Source of the DNA: Selenomonadaceae bacterium
GTDB lineage: Bacteria; Bacillota; Negativicutes; Selenomonadales; Selenomonadaceae
Assembly: GCA_017549815.1 (NCBI GenBank)
Contig: JAFYNH010000032.1
Location: forward strand, 1-64,000
Direction of reading: 5' to 3'
Length of the DNA stretch: 64,000 bases
Positions 35,501 to 42,768 of the stretch are shown one piece after another; position 1 is the first letter of the stretch; each line of letters opens with the position of its first letter. The translations under genes were made by a program, and so were the position numbers. The notes beneath the pieces were generated by a model that saw only the letters and a list, made by a program, of their open reading frames with translations, was not told the origin of the DNA and searched no databases.

Positions 35501-36747
35501 ATATTTGGGTCAGTATTCTTTATGAAATTAAAAATACTCCGTTGATTTGAGGCGAAATAAGACGCGAGATTTTTCAAGAGAATTGCGGTCATTGGGTGAA
35601 TCGGCAAAATATCGGTTAGAATTTTTTCGTTGCGAATTTTTGCGAAGTTCATAACGATTTTGCGCGGCTTTTCGGTACGTGTCCTGAGCGCGGAAGAAAT
35701 ACATTCCCATTCATTTTTGGCTACGTCCTTAACTTTCAGCGCGTGCCCGATAAGTTCAAGGGCAATGTTGTCGGGCATAGTGATATTCATATGGGTAAAT
35801 CTATCGCTGACAATGCGAAAAGCTTGTTCGCTTTCTCCGGCGAGGCTGTTTGATTCGTGGGTAGCTATGATAAGGTAAAACGGCGCGATATTCGACAATT
35901 CTGCGAGCCGTTGAAATTCGTCAAGATTATTACGGTTGTTGCCAAAGAACTTGGAAAACTCGTCCCAAAATAAAATTATCGCCTTCAAATCATTTTCCGC
36001 GATAACTTCAGAAATCCACTCGGTTAATTCTTTCATGTTGATATTGAAAGCGAGGATACCTTCCCGCTCGCCGAGTCTTAAAATTTCTTCGACTAGTTGA
36101 GAGACTTCCGCTTGAGGATTTTTCAGACGCTCGATAATTTCTTCCGCGCTCCTGTTCGCCAAAGACGCGCTCATTCTGTATTCTGATTTTTGAATTTTGG
36201 CGCGGAACATTTCCAGATTTGCTTTGTCCGATTCAAGCCAGTTTGCGATTTTCCCGCGCAGAGTTTTTGCGCCGTCGAATTTGCAACCGTTTTTTCTAAG
36301 GGCACCGCTCAAGCTCTCGAAGACTGCGAAAATCAATTTCTGCGTCGAAGTAATATCGCCCGTTGCATAGCGGACAGCTGTAATGATTTTTCCGTTGCGT
36401 ATTGCTCTAAGACGTTCGCGCAGATCTATTTCGCCGCGCAGGTTGTCATACTCATCAAAATAGGCGTCGAATTCATTTTCGGGGCACGACAAAAGATTTT
36501 GCATCATCCAAAGAATCCGCGATTTGCCCGTCCCGTAAGAACCTTCAAGCCAAAGACTTTTTTTATCCGAACGTGACAATGCCCGCTCTGTCAACTTCAA
36601 CAACGCTACAATATCTTTATGCGGGAAGGTGTGTTGCCATTTATTTTTCGGGTCTTTAATGGAGCTTTCGTTGATTTCGGGATAATAGCCCTCGTCTATT
36701 ACGAAATACTCAAAATATTTATTTGGTTCGTATGCCAACGCCGTCAC
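32545..36747 (-). CDS. brxC: BREX protein BrxC/PglY (large P-loop ATPase)
   Basis: 1400 aa, typical of the family. N-terminal FVIDEGYYPEINES then Walker A GSYGTGKS (69-76) and a Walker B-like IILFWDEFSKFF. BrxC is an essential ATPase of the BREX complex. The frame opens at GTG 36747 (GTG ACG GCG TTG). The eleven bases just upstream and overlapping the start belong to the inverted end of an inserted element, and no Shine-Dalgarno sequence precedes the GTG now; a good one (AAGGGGGTGAAG) lies beyond the insert at 37065-37054. The protein appears complete, but expression may be altered. Confidence 0.92.
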   Translation of the reverse strand: MTALAYEPNKYFEYFVIDEGYYPEINESSIKDPKNKWQHTFPHKDIVALLKLTERALSRSDKKSLWLEGSYGTGKSRILWMMQNLLSCPENEFDAYFDEYDNLRGEIDLRERLRAIRNGKIITAVRYATGDITSTQKLIFAVFESLSGALRKNGCKFDGAKTLRGKIANWLESDKANLEMFRAKIQKSEYRMSASLANRSAEEIIERLKNPQAEVSQLVEEILRLGEREGILAFNINMKELTEWISEVIAENDLKAIILFWDEFSKFFGNNRNNLDEFQRLAELSNIAPFYLIIATHESNSLAGESEQAFRIVSDRFTHMNITMPDNIALELIGHALKVKDVAKNEWECISSALRTRTEKPRKIVMNFAKIRNEKILTDILPIHPMTAILLKNLASYFASNQRSIFNFIKNTDPNIKAFQEFIATKAPEDGDLLTIDYLWNFFYESGTDEHGGNVGRMNLKPSIRAILDSYALNKDTLNLDEQIVLKTILLFQAIDQESRGGVDIFRPTEENLELAFTGVADMENGRAVAIANDLVRKDILFRKPGKVTTFAAMALNGDFAEIERLKKSITETVRTADLLIPTAKLIETINLSAAQKFRYILYSVAADNLTSTIKKITNEKEDYHIKAVVCFARNEDEQNKIYNLIGDAIDNERYHKLVFIDASSNLINREVFTRWVENSANEKYWRGKDNGLADKMKDNAADCLKEWHNSFANGSFVYYPATKNYNDERKGISCQSADQVKDKLKDNVRQIYPYSFDDANITDTLFQTSPLKKLSEAGIKQEEYSMLKMNSIKIVLGDAWQMSGKYWEVYPDLSISRLKIEVDALIKRELEKNTHISFDDIIDYLIKRGFMPLNIYAFLTGFLLKEYAGDPYRFSAGIDGNLGGAMNVQKLAEYIGESIKQVFNPVKNYHSKYLEIMSQNQRQFMLFASEIFNVTEDISVEQSAQKLRLKLINLGYPFWCYADAAEDKYKDFLYLLTEIANSKQAVSVSALAERAGQFLLNNPAAFHDLKNFFTAQKGREIFSDFVKNFEDGIIFELAKQIGIENPVAECQRRITSGDGIWLRDKETATDDLKKLVVDYKIVVESRNFGINGKSLSACVKSWADYCRFNLKIPADVITDYYPTLKDFFAVLKEMFQRNEISQSKREFFLCQLIDNAEIIRDAMNEPLKILRDKYSYQLNDLNDEEIKELHSYLPNTSFTDSQGRYHKNVDDYAKKIKGKQLKNELLTLWKNIAGNNSPREWSKIHRTPILAMVPQSEQDNARKVFSTVMANQPDEKDVRLAIDYLEKRPSYFAALKDKRKIEEAFRREIIGEQRSILDDNDEVRNELESKFKGDAYQWYSNVRINEIVKEFAKNKYYSGGAYDKVTARVMQMSDGDAKKLLIELVDKNYEVGLKLLRES

Positions 36748-37053
36748 CGTTACTGAGAACTTATAAAAAGTTATAAACTCTTATGTCCCATTCCTGCTTC
36801 AACGCGTCCGCTTTTGCCGTAGCTACTTACGTTTGGTATGACGCTCCACAGGCTTAAATTCCCCGCTAACGTACGGGTACATATACAGGTTTCCGTGAAA
36901 GTGGAACTTCCTGCATTAGTCTTTACTGCGCTCGGAGTTTTACGGTGACAACGTTCACGAGTCACCAACCGCCTAACCCAACTTTTCAAAGAACTGTCGG
37001 GATTATAACGCAAATAAATTCGTTAGGCAACATAAAAATTTTTCAGTAACGGT
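36746..37053. mobile_element. ~308-bp inserted element with inverted ends between brxP and brxC
   Basis: ACCGTTACTGA (36746-36756) and its perfect complement TCAGTAACGGT (37043-37053) bound the segment; the match extends to 15 of 17 bp. Inside is an 80-codon open frame (37013-36771, minus) that has no domain I recognise; its EAGMGHKSL end is reminiscent of the tails of IS200/IS605 tnpB genes, so this could be a transposon remnant or MITE. It lies exactly between the original brxC ribosome site and its start codon. A 2-bp CG target duplication is possible but not certain. Confidence 0.7.
37002..37030 (-). promoter_or_regulatory. Outward promoter carried by the insert, facing brxC
   Basis: On the minus strand TTGCCT (37030-37025) and a perfect TATAAT (37007-37002) are 17 bp apart and point into brxC-pglZ-brxL. 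Seen in sequence; activity is inferred. Confidence 0.6.
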
Positions 37054-37065
37054 CTTCACCCCCTT
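37054..37065 (-). promoter_or_regulatory. Displaced ribosome binding site of brxC
   Basis: AAGGGGGTGAAG abuts the right end of the insert. If the insert is removed, it would lie about 8-9 bases ahead of the brxC GTG, ideal spacing. Confidence 0.65.
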
Positions 37066-37123
37066 ATAATTTTGATAAACTTTTGAGACTTGTTATAAGT
37101 TATCTTTATCTGTTAGAAGCCTC

Positions 37124-39409
37124 TTAACGGTTAAACAAATTCAAAACGTCCTGCGAAGTTTTTTCCGCGATAAGCGAAATTTTTTCAAGGTCGTGCGTAA
37201 AAGTTGCGTTGAGGAATTCGGGATAATTTGCTGACAAGCCGTTAAGGAATTGTTGCATACCCTCGCGGTCGATACCGAAAATTTTTGACGGACTCACGCC
37301 CGCAGAATCCGAATCGCTCATCAAGCGCGTTAAATTTAATTGATACCAGCCGTCAGTAGCCTCCGCGAATTTGTACAGCGAATAAAGAATAACTCGCCCG
37401 TCTTCAACCTTTGCATTTGTGCGTTTCAAGGTTGCAAGGTTGCGCCCGTCGCTCGTCGTCGTTCCGAAGTTTAATTCAGTACCAAGCGGCGTCTCGCATA
37501 ATCGCTTGAAGGCTTTGACTATCGACTTTGAATCTTTAACGGAAACTTCAATTGCTTGTAATTTTTCTTCGACAACAGCGCGGTCTTTTCCTTCATTGAT
37601 AGGCAAATTTTCTACATACCAGCGAATTTGCGGATTGTTATAAACGAGATTGACGAGAATCAAGCCCCATGCTGTCGCCGTGTTCCAACCGATTTTCTTA
37701 ACAAGTTCGGTAAATTCCGTTGACATTTTATCTTTCCTGTCGACAAGTTCAGCATCAAAAAGAAACCTTTTGAATTGTACATTTTGCATTGAGCCAAGAG
37801 TATTTTTTTTCAAAAATGAATTGGGATTGGCAAAAAAATCTTTAAGCCACTCAGTTTTTGGCGCGTGGTCTGAAAATGTGTTTAATTTCTTATCGTTCAA
37901 CTTACCGCCTCCTCCTATAGATAATTTTGTAGAATTAAAAAGCAGACAACCCGAATCAATATCATGACATTGCAGGCAGTGGACGCATTTTTTCTTGTCA
38001 ATGTGCAAGCCGTCATTAAAAGAAATTGCTCCATGACTGCAATTTGATTCGCAAACTCCGCAACCGATACACGTCGCCGCCTTATGAAAAACGGATTTAA
38101 AATTTTTCAGCTCCGTTGTTCCGCAGTAATCGGCTTTAACTTTTGCAGTGACGATTTTATTTTCAGAATCGGTTTGAATTTCATAACGAAAAGTAGGTTC
38201 GCCGATAGTCTTAATCCACTCTTGCCAATCGGTTTTGGGATTAGTAACGGTGATATAAAAATAATCGTCCTTAACTTCCTCGCTGTAATTCGTCAGAGGA
38301 CTTTTTAAGTCTCTACCGTTTTTCCGATTAACCCAGCCGCCGTTCGATATATATGAATCAATATCTTCATCCGTGACATTTTCGGCTATGTAACCAATAA
38401 ATTTCTTTAATTCGTTCGGATAAGCGTTATTACGAAAAAAAACTGCTCTGCCGCTACTCATTGGGCAAAGCAAACAACCTGCGCGGGAATTGCCCTTTTT
38501 GTAGCAGTCGTTAATCGGTAAGCCATGCATAAAGATATACAGCCAGACTTCCGCCGAGCCCCATTCCAGAATTGAGTTATGGGAATATTGTCCGCGTTGT
38601 TTCTGCCCTACATTTTCAATATCGTATTCCGAACGCTTGAAACTTTCTTGAGCGCGAACACCGATAAAGTCCGCTCCGACAAAATCGGGTTTACCAAGAA
38701 TTTCGCGAATCTTCAAAGTTTGCGGCGCGGCTTTATGAACACTGCAACACCAACGCAAAACGCTTGAAGGAGCACCGAAAAGTTTCCAACTCTCTTCGGG
38801 CAAAAACTTCGACGCGGCGCGATAAAAGCCGATACCTTCTGCGGCGCATTGTTTTTCAACCACATCAACGATTTTATATGTATCTGGGAATTCCATATGC
38901 GTATCGCCGAAGACAACGATAAAAGACGACTTGGGCAAGGCGTGCTTAACCAAATCCAGCAAGACGACAGAATCTTTGCCGCCGCTGAACGCTACATGAA
39001 AACAATCCAGTCGCTTTTGATGACTTTTCCAATAACGATAAATGCGCTTGATAGTCTCCTGCCGCAGATTTTCCATTAGCTCGAAATTTTTTTCGGACAT
39101 TTTCTTTAAGTCGACGGGCAGAAGCGTTTCACCTTGCGGCAAGCCGTCTTCCTCAACAAATTCAAGTTGCGGCTTTTCATAAAGAGAGCCGCCTTTGACG
39201 ACGGCAATTTTTTTCCCGTGATAAAAATAATTTCCAGCCTCTGCCCAAAGGTAGGGAACAGCATTTTGATTTTCGTAATGCCAGCGGCTGTTGAAGCCCA
39301 AAATATTCATTTCTTCGGCGTAAATCGGACGCGGCTCCTTAGACATTAGAGCCTCTGTATCCGTTAATAAAATTCCGCCGGTTTCTTCATCGAATTCATA
39401 TTTATACAT
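37124..39409 (-). CDS. brxP: BrxP: PAPS-reductase-like, ferredoxin and DUF4007 fusion (BREX type 4)
   Basis: 761 aa. PP-loop SGGKDS at 142-147. CC at 221-222 and CxxC at 312-315 give the CC-X~90-CxxC [4Fe-4S] pattern of APS reductase and DndC. A two-cluster ferredoxin insert follows (C447, C450, C453, C457; C475, C478, C481, C488), then a DUF4007 C-terminal domain (~510-740; TFSDHAPKTEW, AWGLILVNLVYNNPQIRWYV). A PAPS-reductase gene marks BREX type 4. By analogy with DndC it may activate or transfer sulfur to DNA or another target; the reaction is unproven. It lies 17 bp after the 462-aa gene. Confidence 0.9.
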   Translation of the reverse strand: MYKYEFDEETGGILLTDTEALMSKEPRPIYAEEMNILGFNSRWHYENQNAVPYLWAEAGNYFYHGKKIAVVKGGSLYEKPQLEFVEEDGLPQGETLLPVDLKKMSEKNFELMENLRQETIKRIYRYWKSHQKRLDCFHVAFSGGKDSVVLLDLVKHALPKSSFIVVFGDTHMEFPDTYKIVDVVEKQCAAEGIGFYRAASKFLPEESWKLFGAPSSVLRWCCSVHKAAPQTLKIREILGKPDFVGADFIGVRAQESFKRSEYDIENVGQKQRGQYSHNSILEWGSAEVWLYIFMHGLPINDCYKKGNSRAGCLLCPMSSGRAVFFRNNAYPNELKKFIGYIAENVTDEDIDSYISNGGWVNRKNGRDLKSPLTNYSEEVKDDYFYITVTNPKTDWQEWIKTIGEPTFRYEIQTDSENKIVTAKVKADYCGTTELKNFKSVFHKAATCIGCGVCESNCSHGAISFNDGLHIDKKKCVHCLQCHDIDSGCLLFNSTKLSIGGGGKLNDKKLNTFSDHAPKTEWLKDFFANPNSFLKKNTLGSMQNVQFKRFLFDAELVDRKDKMSTEFTELVKKIGWNTATAWGLILVNLVYNNPQIRWYVENLPINEGKDRAVVEEKLQAIEVSVKDSKSIVKAFKRLCETPLGTELNFGTTTSDGRNLATLKRTNAKVEDGRVILYSLYKFAEATDGWYQLNLTRLMSDSDSAGVSPSKIFGIDREGMQQFLNGLSANYPEFLNATFTHDLEKISLIAEKTSQDVLNLFNR

Positions 39410-39426
39410 AACGGCGGCTTAATTCT

Positions 39427-40815
39427 TCACTTGTTCAAAATTTCCTGCGCATGTGAAATAATTCTCACCGTTGTTTTTTCAAGACGTTTTGCTCTGAATC
39501 CTTGATTGATTAAAAAACTTTCGACGGCAGATTTTTCAAGCGGAATTTTTTCTTGAAGGACTGCCCGCGCTTGAACGTCAAGATAATCTTCAAACTTCAT
39601 CGACTTGGGATAAATCGCGCCGATATTTGCGTTGTTGGCGGCTGAAGTGTCGAATGAATATTTTTGGCTGAACCTCCTCAAGAAACTTTCAAGCAAGAAC
39701 AAATTCCACGAATAGCCCGCGACAGGCGGAAAACCCGTAAAACTTGTGACGCCGCGCAGAGGAATAATTTTCCCTTGCACAAATGACGTTAAAGCCTCGT
39801 CGACTCCTGCAACGTCAAAGCTTATCAGCGAATCTTCGACGAACAAATCTTTCTCAACGCGAATCATCATTTCATGTGCCACCGACAATGAAACGGTTGC
39901 ATATTTTTTTGAAAATCCTAAGCTTTCAGCAAAGGCAAAAAGTTTTTCAACGGACAATTCCTTATACTCCGAAATAAATTCTCGTAGGCTTTGCGTCGAA
40001 TCGGAAGTATTTCTTTTGGCTACGTCACCTTTCCTGAAAAGTTTCATACCGCGTTTGGTAAATTCAGCAGAGAAAAATTTTTCATAGATAACGTTGCGCA
40101 AATCTTTTTCGGCGATTTCGGGGTTGAGATCAAAGTTTGAAGACAAGTCATAATCCTCAGCAGTGGCGTAGCCGTTTGATTCAATTTGTAGAGTTATTTG
40201 TCGCTTAACTGATTGAATTTCTTCCGCATCGAATTGGACTTTGGAAACGGGAATATATTTGCCTGTATTTGTCCGCAGAAATTTTTCTATGTCTGAGAGC
40301 ACCGCCAAAATTTTTTCCGACGGCACGTAAGGCAATTTTTCTTGTAAATCTTCGAGCGATAAAGATTTTCCCGCCGCCATAAAAATTCCCGAAACTTCAT
40401 AGTCAAGGCGAATTCCTCTGTTAGTCGAGCAAAACTCGGCAAAGCAAAAATAAGTATTCGTCACACGCAAAATTTTTCTTAAAATTTCGGGCGAAAAAAT
40501 ATGCAACGGCGTAAAAAAGTCCGAATACTTTTTGTAAACGGCGGAATAGTAAACGATTGAATTTATCCTTAAAATGTCGTCGAAAAGGCTTTTAATCTCC
40601 GCCTCGTCGTTTTCAGAAATAAAATAATATCGCCCGCCGTCTTCAATTCCGTTTGAGTAAATAACATTTGAAATAAATTCTCGCGAAATATTTTCATTGC
40701 CATAACTTGCCGAGTAAATTCGCAAAACTTTACTCACGTCAATGAAGTCGTCGCGTATCCCGTTAATAAAATTGTTCCTTATGATTTCGATAATTTTTTT
40801 TACAACATATTGCAT
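39427..40815 (-). CDS. Unknown protein, first gene of the BREX type 4 operon
   Basis: 462 aa; ATG behind AAGGGGGATAG. Not recognised. It is mostly alpha-helical with short segments that look like repeated winged-helix units (SREFISNVIYSNGIEDGGRY, SLEDLQEKLPYVPSEKILA, SLREFISEYKELSVEKLFAF); there are no membrane segments and no obvious catalytic motif. Position and tight spacing (17 bp) to brxP suggest it belongs to the defence system, as a regulator, DNA-binding adaptor or modification partner. It follows the pckA terminator by ~20 bp with no clear promoter. Confidence 0.75.
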   Translation of the reverse strand: MQYVVKKIIEIIRNNFINGIRDDFIDVSKVLRIYSASYGNENISREFISNVIYSNGIEDGGRYYFISENDEAEIKSLFDDILRINSIVYYSAVYKKYSDFFTPLHIFSPEILRKILRVTNTYFCFAEFCSTNRGIRLDYEVSGIFMAAGKSLSLEDLQEKLPYVPSEKILAVLSDIEKFLRTNTGKYIPVSKVQFDAEEIQSVKRQITLQIESNGYATAEDYDLSSNFDLNPEIAEKDLRNVIYEKFFSAEFTKRGMKLFRKGDVAKRNTSDSTQSLREFISEYKELSVEKLFAFAESLGFSKKYATVSLSVAHEMMIRVEKDLFVEDSLISFDVAGVDEALTSFVQGKIIPLRGVTSFTGFPPVAGYSWNLFLLESFLRRFSQKYSFDTSAANNANIGAIYPKSMKFEDYLDVQARAVLQEKIPLEKSAVESFLINQGFRAKRLEKTTVRIISHAQEILNK

Positions 40816-40835
40816 TGTCTATCCCCCTTAAAGCG

Positions 40836-40875
40836 AAGAAAATAACCCCGCCCTCCGCAGAGAACAGGGTTATTC
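40836..40875 (-). terminator. pckA terminator, just ahead of the BREX operon
   Basis: AATAACCC pairs with GGGTTATT (minus-strand order), with GC-rich loop and TTTTC after. The BREX lead gene starts ~20 bp beyond, so leakage could drive it. Confidence 0.65.
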
Positions 40876-40896
40876 TTTGTTCAATGTGTTAAAAAA

Positions 40897-42519
40897 TTAT
40901 TTGTCGATATGAGGACCAGCCGCAACAAGTGCTTTGCCAGCCGCGTTGTATTCGTATTTTTTGAAGTTCTTGATGAAACGACTTGCCAAATCTTCAGCCT
41001 TTTTATCCCATTCGGTCGGGTCGGCGTAGGTGTTGCGCGGGTCGAGAATATTTGTCGCGACGCCTTCGAGTTCGGTCGGAACTTCGAGGTCGAAAATAGC
41101 AATTTTCTTTGTCGGAGCGTTTTTAATCGCGCCGCCCAAAATTGCGTCGATAATGCCGCGTGTATCTTTAATCGAAATACGTTTGCCAGTGCCATTCCAG
41201 CCCGTGTTGACAAGGTAAGCTTTCGCGCCGCTCTTTTCCATACGCTTAACGAGTTCTTCAGCGTATTTGGTCGGGTGGAGTTCAAGGAACGCTTGACCGA
41301 AGCACGCGCTGAAAGTCGGAGTCGGCTCAGTGATTCCGCGCTCAGTGCCCGCCAATTTAGCAGTGAAGCCGCTAAGGAAATAATATTTGCACTGTTCGGA
41401 AGTCAGAATCGAGACAGGCGGCAATACGCCAAATGCGTCCGCGCTAAGGAAGATAACCGACTGCGCGGCGGGACCATGACTGTCGGGACGTACGATATTT
41501 TTAATGTGATAAATCGGATAGCTGACGCGGGTATTTTCCGTAACGGATTTATCAGCGAAGTCAATTTTGCCGTTTTTGTCGACAGTGACGTTTTCAAGGA
41601 GTGCGTCGCGGCGAATCGCATTGTAAATATCAGGCTCGGATTCTTTGTCGAGGTTGATAACTTTCGCGTAGCAACCGCCCTCAAAGTTGAAGACGCCCGT
41701 ATCGTCCCAGCCGTGTTCGTCGTCGCCGATAAGAAGTCTCTTCGGGTCGGTCGAAAGCGTCGTTTTGCCCGTGCCGCTAAGTCCAAAGAAAATCGCGGTG
41801 TTCTCGCCGTTCATATCGGTATTAGCAGAGCAATGCATTGCGGCGATACCTTTCAGCGGCAGGAAATAGTTCATCATGCTGAAAAGACCTTTTTTCATTT
41901 CGCCGCCGTACCACGTGTTGAGAATAACTTGTTCTTTGGTGGTAATGTTAAAGACGGTTGCGGTTTCGGAATTCAAGCCGAGTTCTTTCCAGTTGGTGAC
42001 TTTAGCTTTGGACGCATTATAAACGACAAAGTCGGGTTCTTGGTCAAACTCTTCCTGATTCTTCGGGCGAATGAACATATTAGTTACGAAATGTGCTTGC
42101 CATGCGACTTCAACGATAAAACGAATTTTCATACGGGTATCTTTATGAGTGCCGCAAAAGCCGTCGACGACAAAAAGGCGTTTGTTGGAAAGTTCTTCCT
42201 GCGCCAATTTTTTGAGAGCGTTCCAAGTCTCGACCGAGCACTTTTTATTATCGTTCTTGTATTCTTCTGTCGTCCACCAGATTTCGCCCGGCGCGCCTTC
42301 CTTAGTCGTGTCGTCGTAAACGATGAATTTGTCCTTCGGCGAACGTCCGGTGTAAATACCCGTCATAACGTTAATCGCGCCGAGTTCCGTCTCTTGTCCG
42401 ACATCGTAGCCAGTCAGTCCCGGCTTTGTTTCTTCGTTGAATAAGACTTCGTAGCTGGGATTGTAAATAACTTCTTTGACACCAGTAATGCCGTACTTCG
42501 TGAGATCCATCATTGGCAT
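40897..42519 (-). CDS. pckA: Phosphoenolpyruvate carboxykinase (ATP)
   Basis: 540 aa from ATG 42519 ([13 protein letters not shown]) behind TGGAGGTAG; the frame extends 39 codons upstream through the promoter, so that part is not coding. Interconverts oxaloacetate and PEP; in anaerobes often runs toward oxaloacetate for succinate fermentation. Signature motifs are [20 protein letters not shown] (P-loop), [11 protein letters not shown] and the [10 protein letters not shown] region. Length is standard. Confidence 0.97.
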   Translation of the reverse strand: MPMMDLTKYGITGVKEVIYNPSYEVLFNEETKPGLTGYDVGQETELGAINVMTGIYTGRSPKDKFIVYDDTTKEGAPGEIWWTTEEYKNDNKKCSVETWNALKKLAQEELSNKRLFVVDGFCGTHKDTRMKIRFIVEVAWQAHFVTNMFIRPKNQEEFDQEPDFVVYNASKAKVTNWKELGLNSETATVFNITTKEQVILNTWYGGEMKKGLFSMMNYFLPLKGIAAMHCSANTDMNGENTAIFFGLSGTGKTTLSTDPKRLLIGDDEHGWDDTGVFNFEGGCYAKVINLDKESEPDIYNAIRRDALLENVTVDKNGKIDFADKSVTENTRVSYPIYHIKNIVRPDSHGPAAQSVIFLSADAFGVLPPVSILTSEQCKYYFLSGFTAKLAGTERGITEPTPTFSACFGQAFLELHPTKYAEELVKRMEKSGAKAYLVNTGWNGTGKRISIKDTRGIIDAILGGAIKNAPTKKIAIFDLEVPTELEGVATNILDPRNTYADPTEWDKKAEDLASRFIKNFKKYEYNAAGKALVAAGPHIDK

Positions 42520-42558
42520 AAAATCTACCTCCAGAAATATTTTTTTATTGCATTGCCG

Positions 42559-42587
42559 ATAATAAACTTTTGCGCGGCAGTTGTCAA
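42559..42587 (-). promoter_or_regulatory. pckA promoter
   Basis: Perfect TTGACA (42587-42582), 17-bp spacer, TATTAT (42564-42559), 40 bp from the pckA start. Confidence 0.8.
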
Positions 42588-42673
42588 TTAAAAAGCCCGC
42601 GCAGATTTTTTGCAGGCTTAAAATTTTCATAATCATACTTTCAAATTCTTCGTTCTAATGACGGATTTTTTTA

Positions 42674-42701
42674 TTGAAAGTCTTGCGATTAATGCTATAA
42701 T
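42674..42701 (+). promoter_or_regulatory. Promoter of the YjiH-family gene
   Basis: TTGAAA (42674-42679), 16-bp spacer, TATAAT (42696-42701). A heptamer cluster follows in the leader. Confidence 0.65.
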
Positions 42702-42716
42702 AATTCGGCTTTTTAT

Positions 42717-42758
42717 ATTAGGAAACAGGAATTAGGAATCAGGAATTAGTTCCTAAAG
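42717..42758. repeat. Heptamer repeat cluster in the leader of the YjiH-family gene
   Basis: TTAGGAAACAGGAATTAGGA then ATCAGGAATTAGTTCCTAAA: 7-bp units, the last inverted, lying between promoter and ribosome binding site. Confidence 0.75.
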
Positions 42759-42768
42759 GGGGATTGAA

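Noticed and set aside
36771-37013. 80-codon open frame in the brxP-brxC gap as a real gene
   Set aside because: Starts at TTG with no ribosome site, lies wholly between inverted ends and has no recognisable domain. Better treated as part of the inserted element.
29199-40815. Dnd or Ssp phosphorothioation system
   Set aside because: A DndC-like domain and a cysteine desulfurase are present, but no DndB/D/E or SspB-type proteins. BrxC, PglZ and BrxL make BREX type 4 the better name.
40909-42444. Long 511-codon open frame opposite pckA
   Set aside because: Shadow of a highly expressed, codon-biased gene on the other strand. pckA motifs are unambiguous and the opposite frame has no family features.
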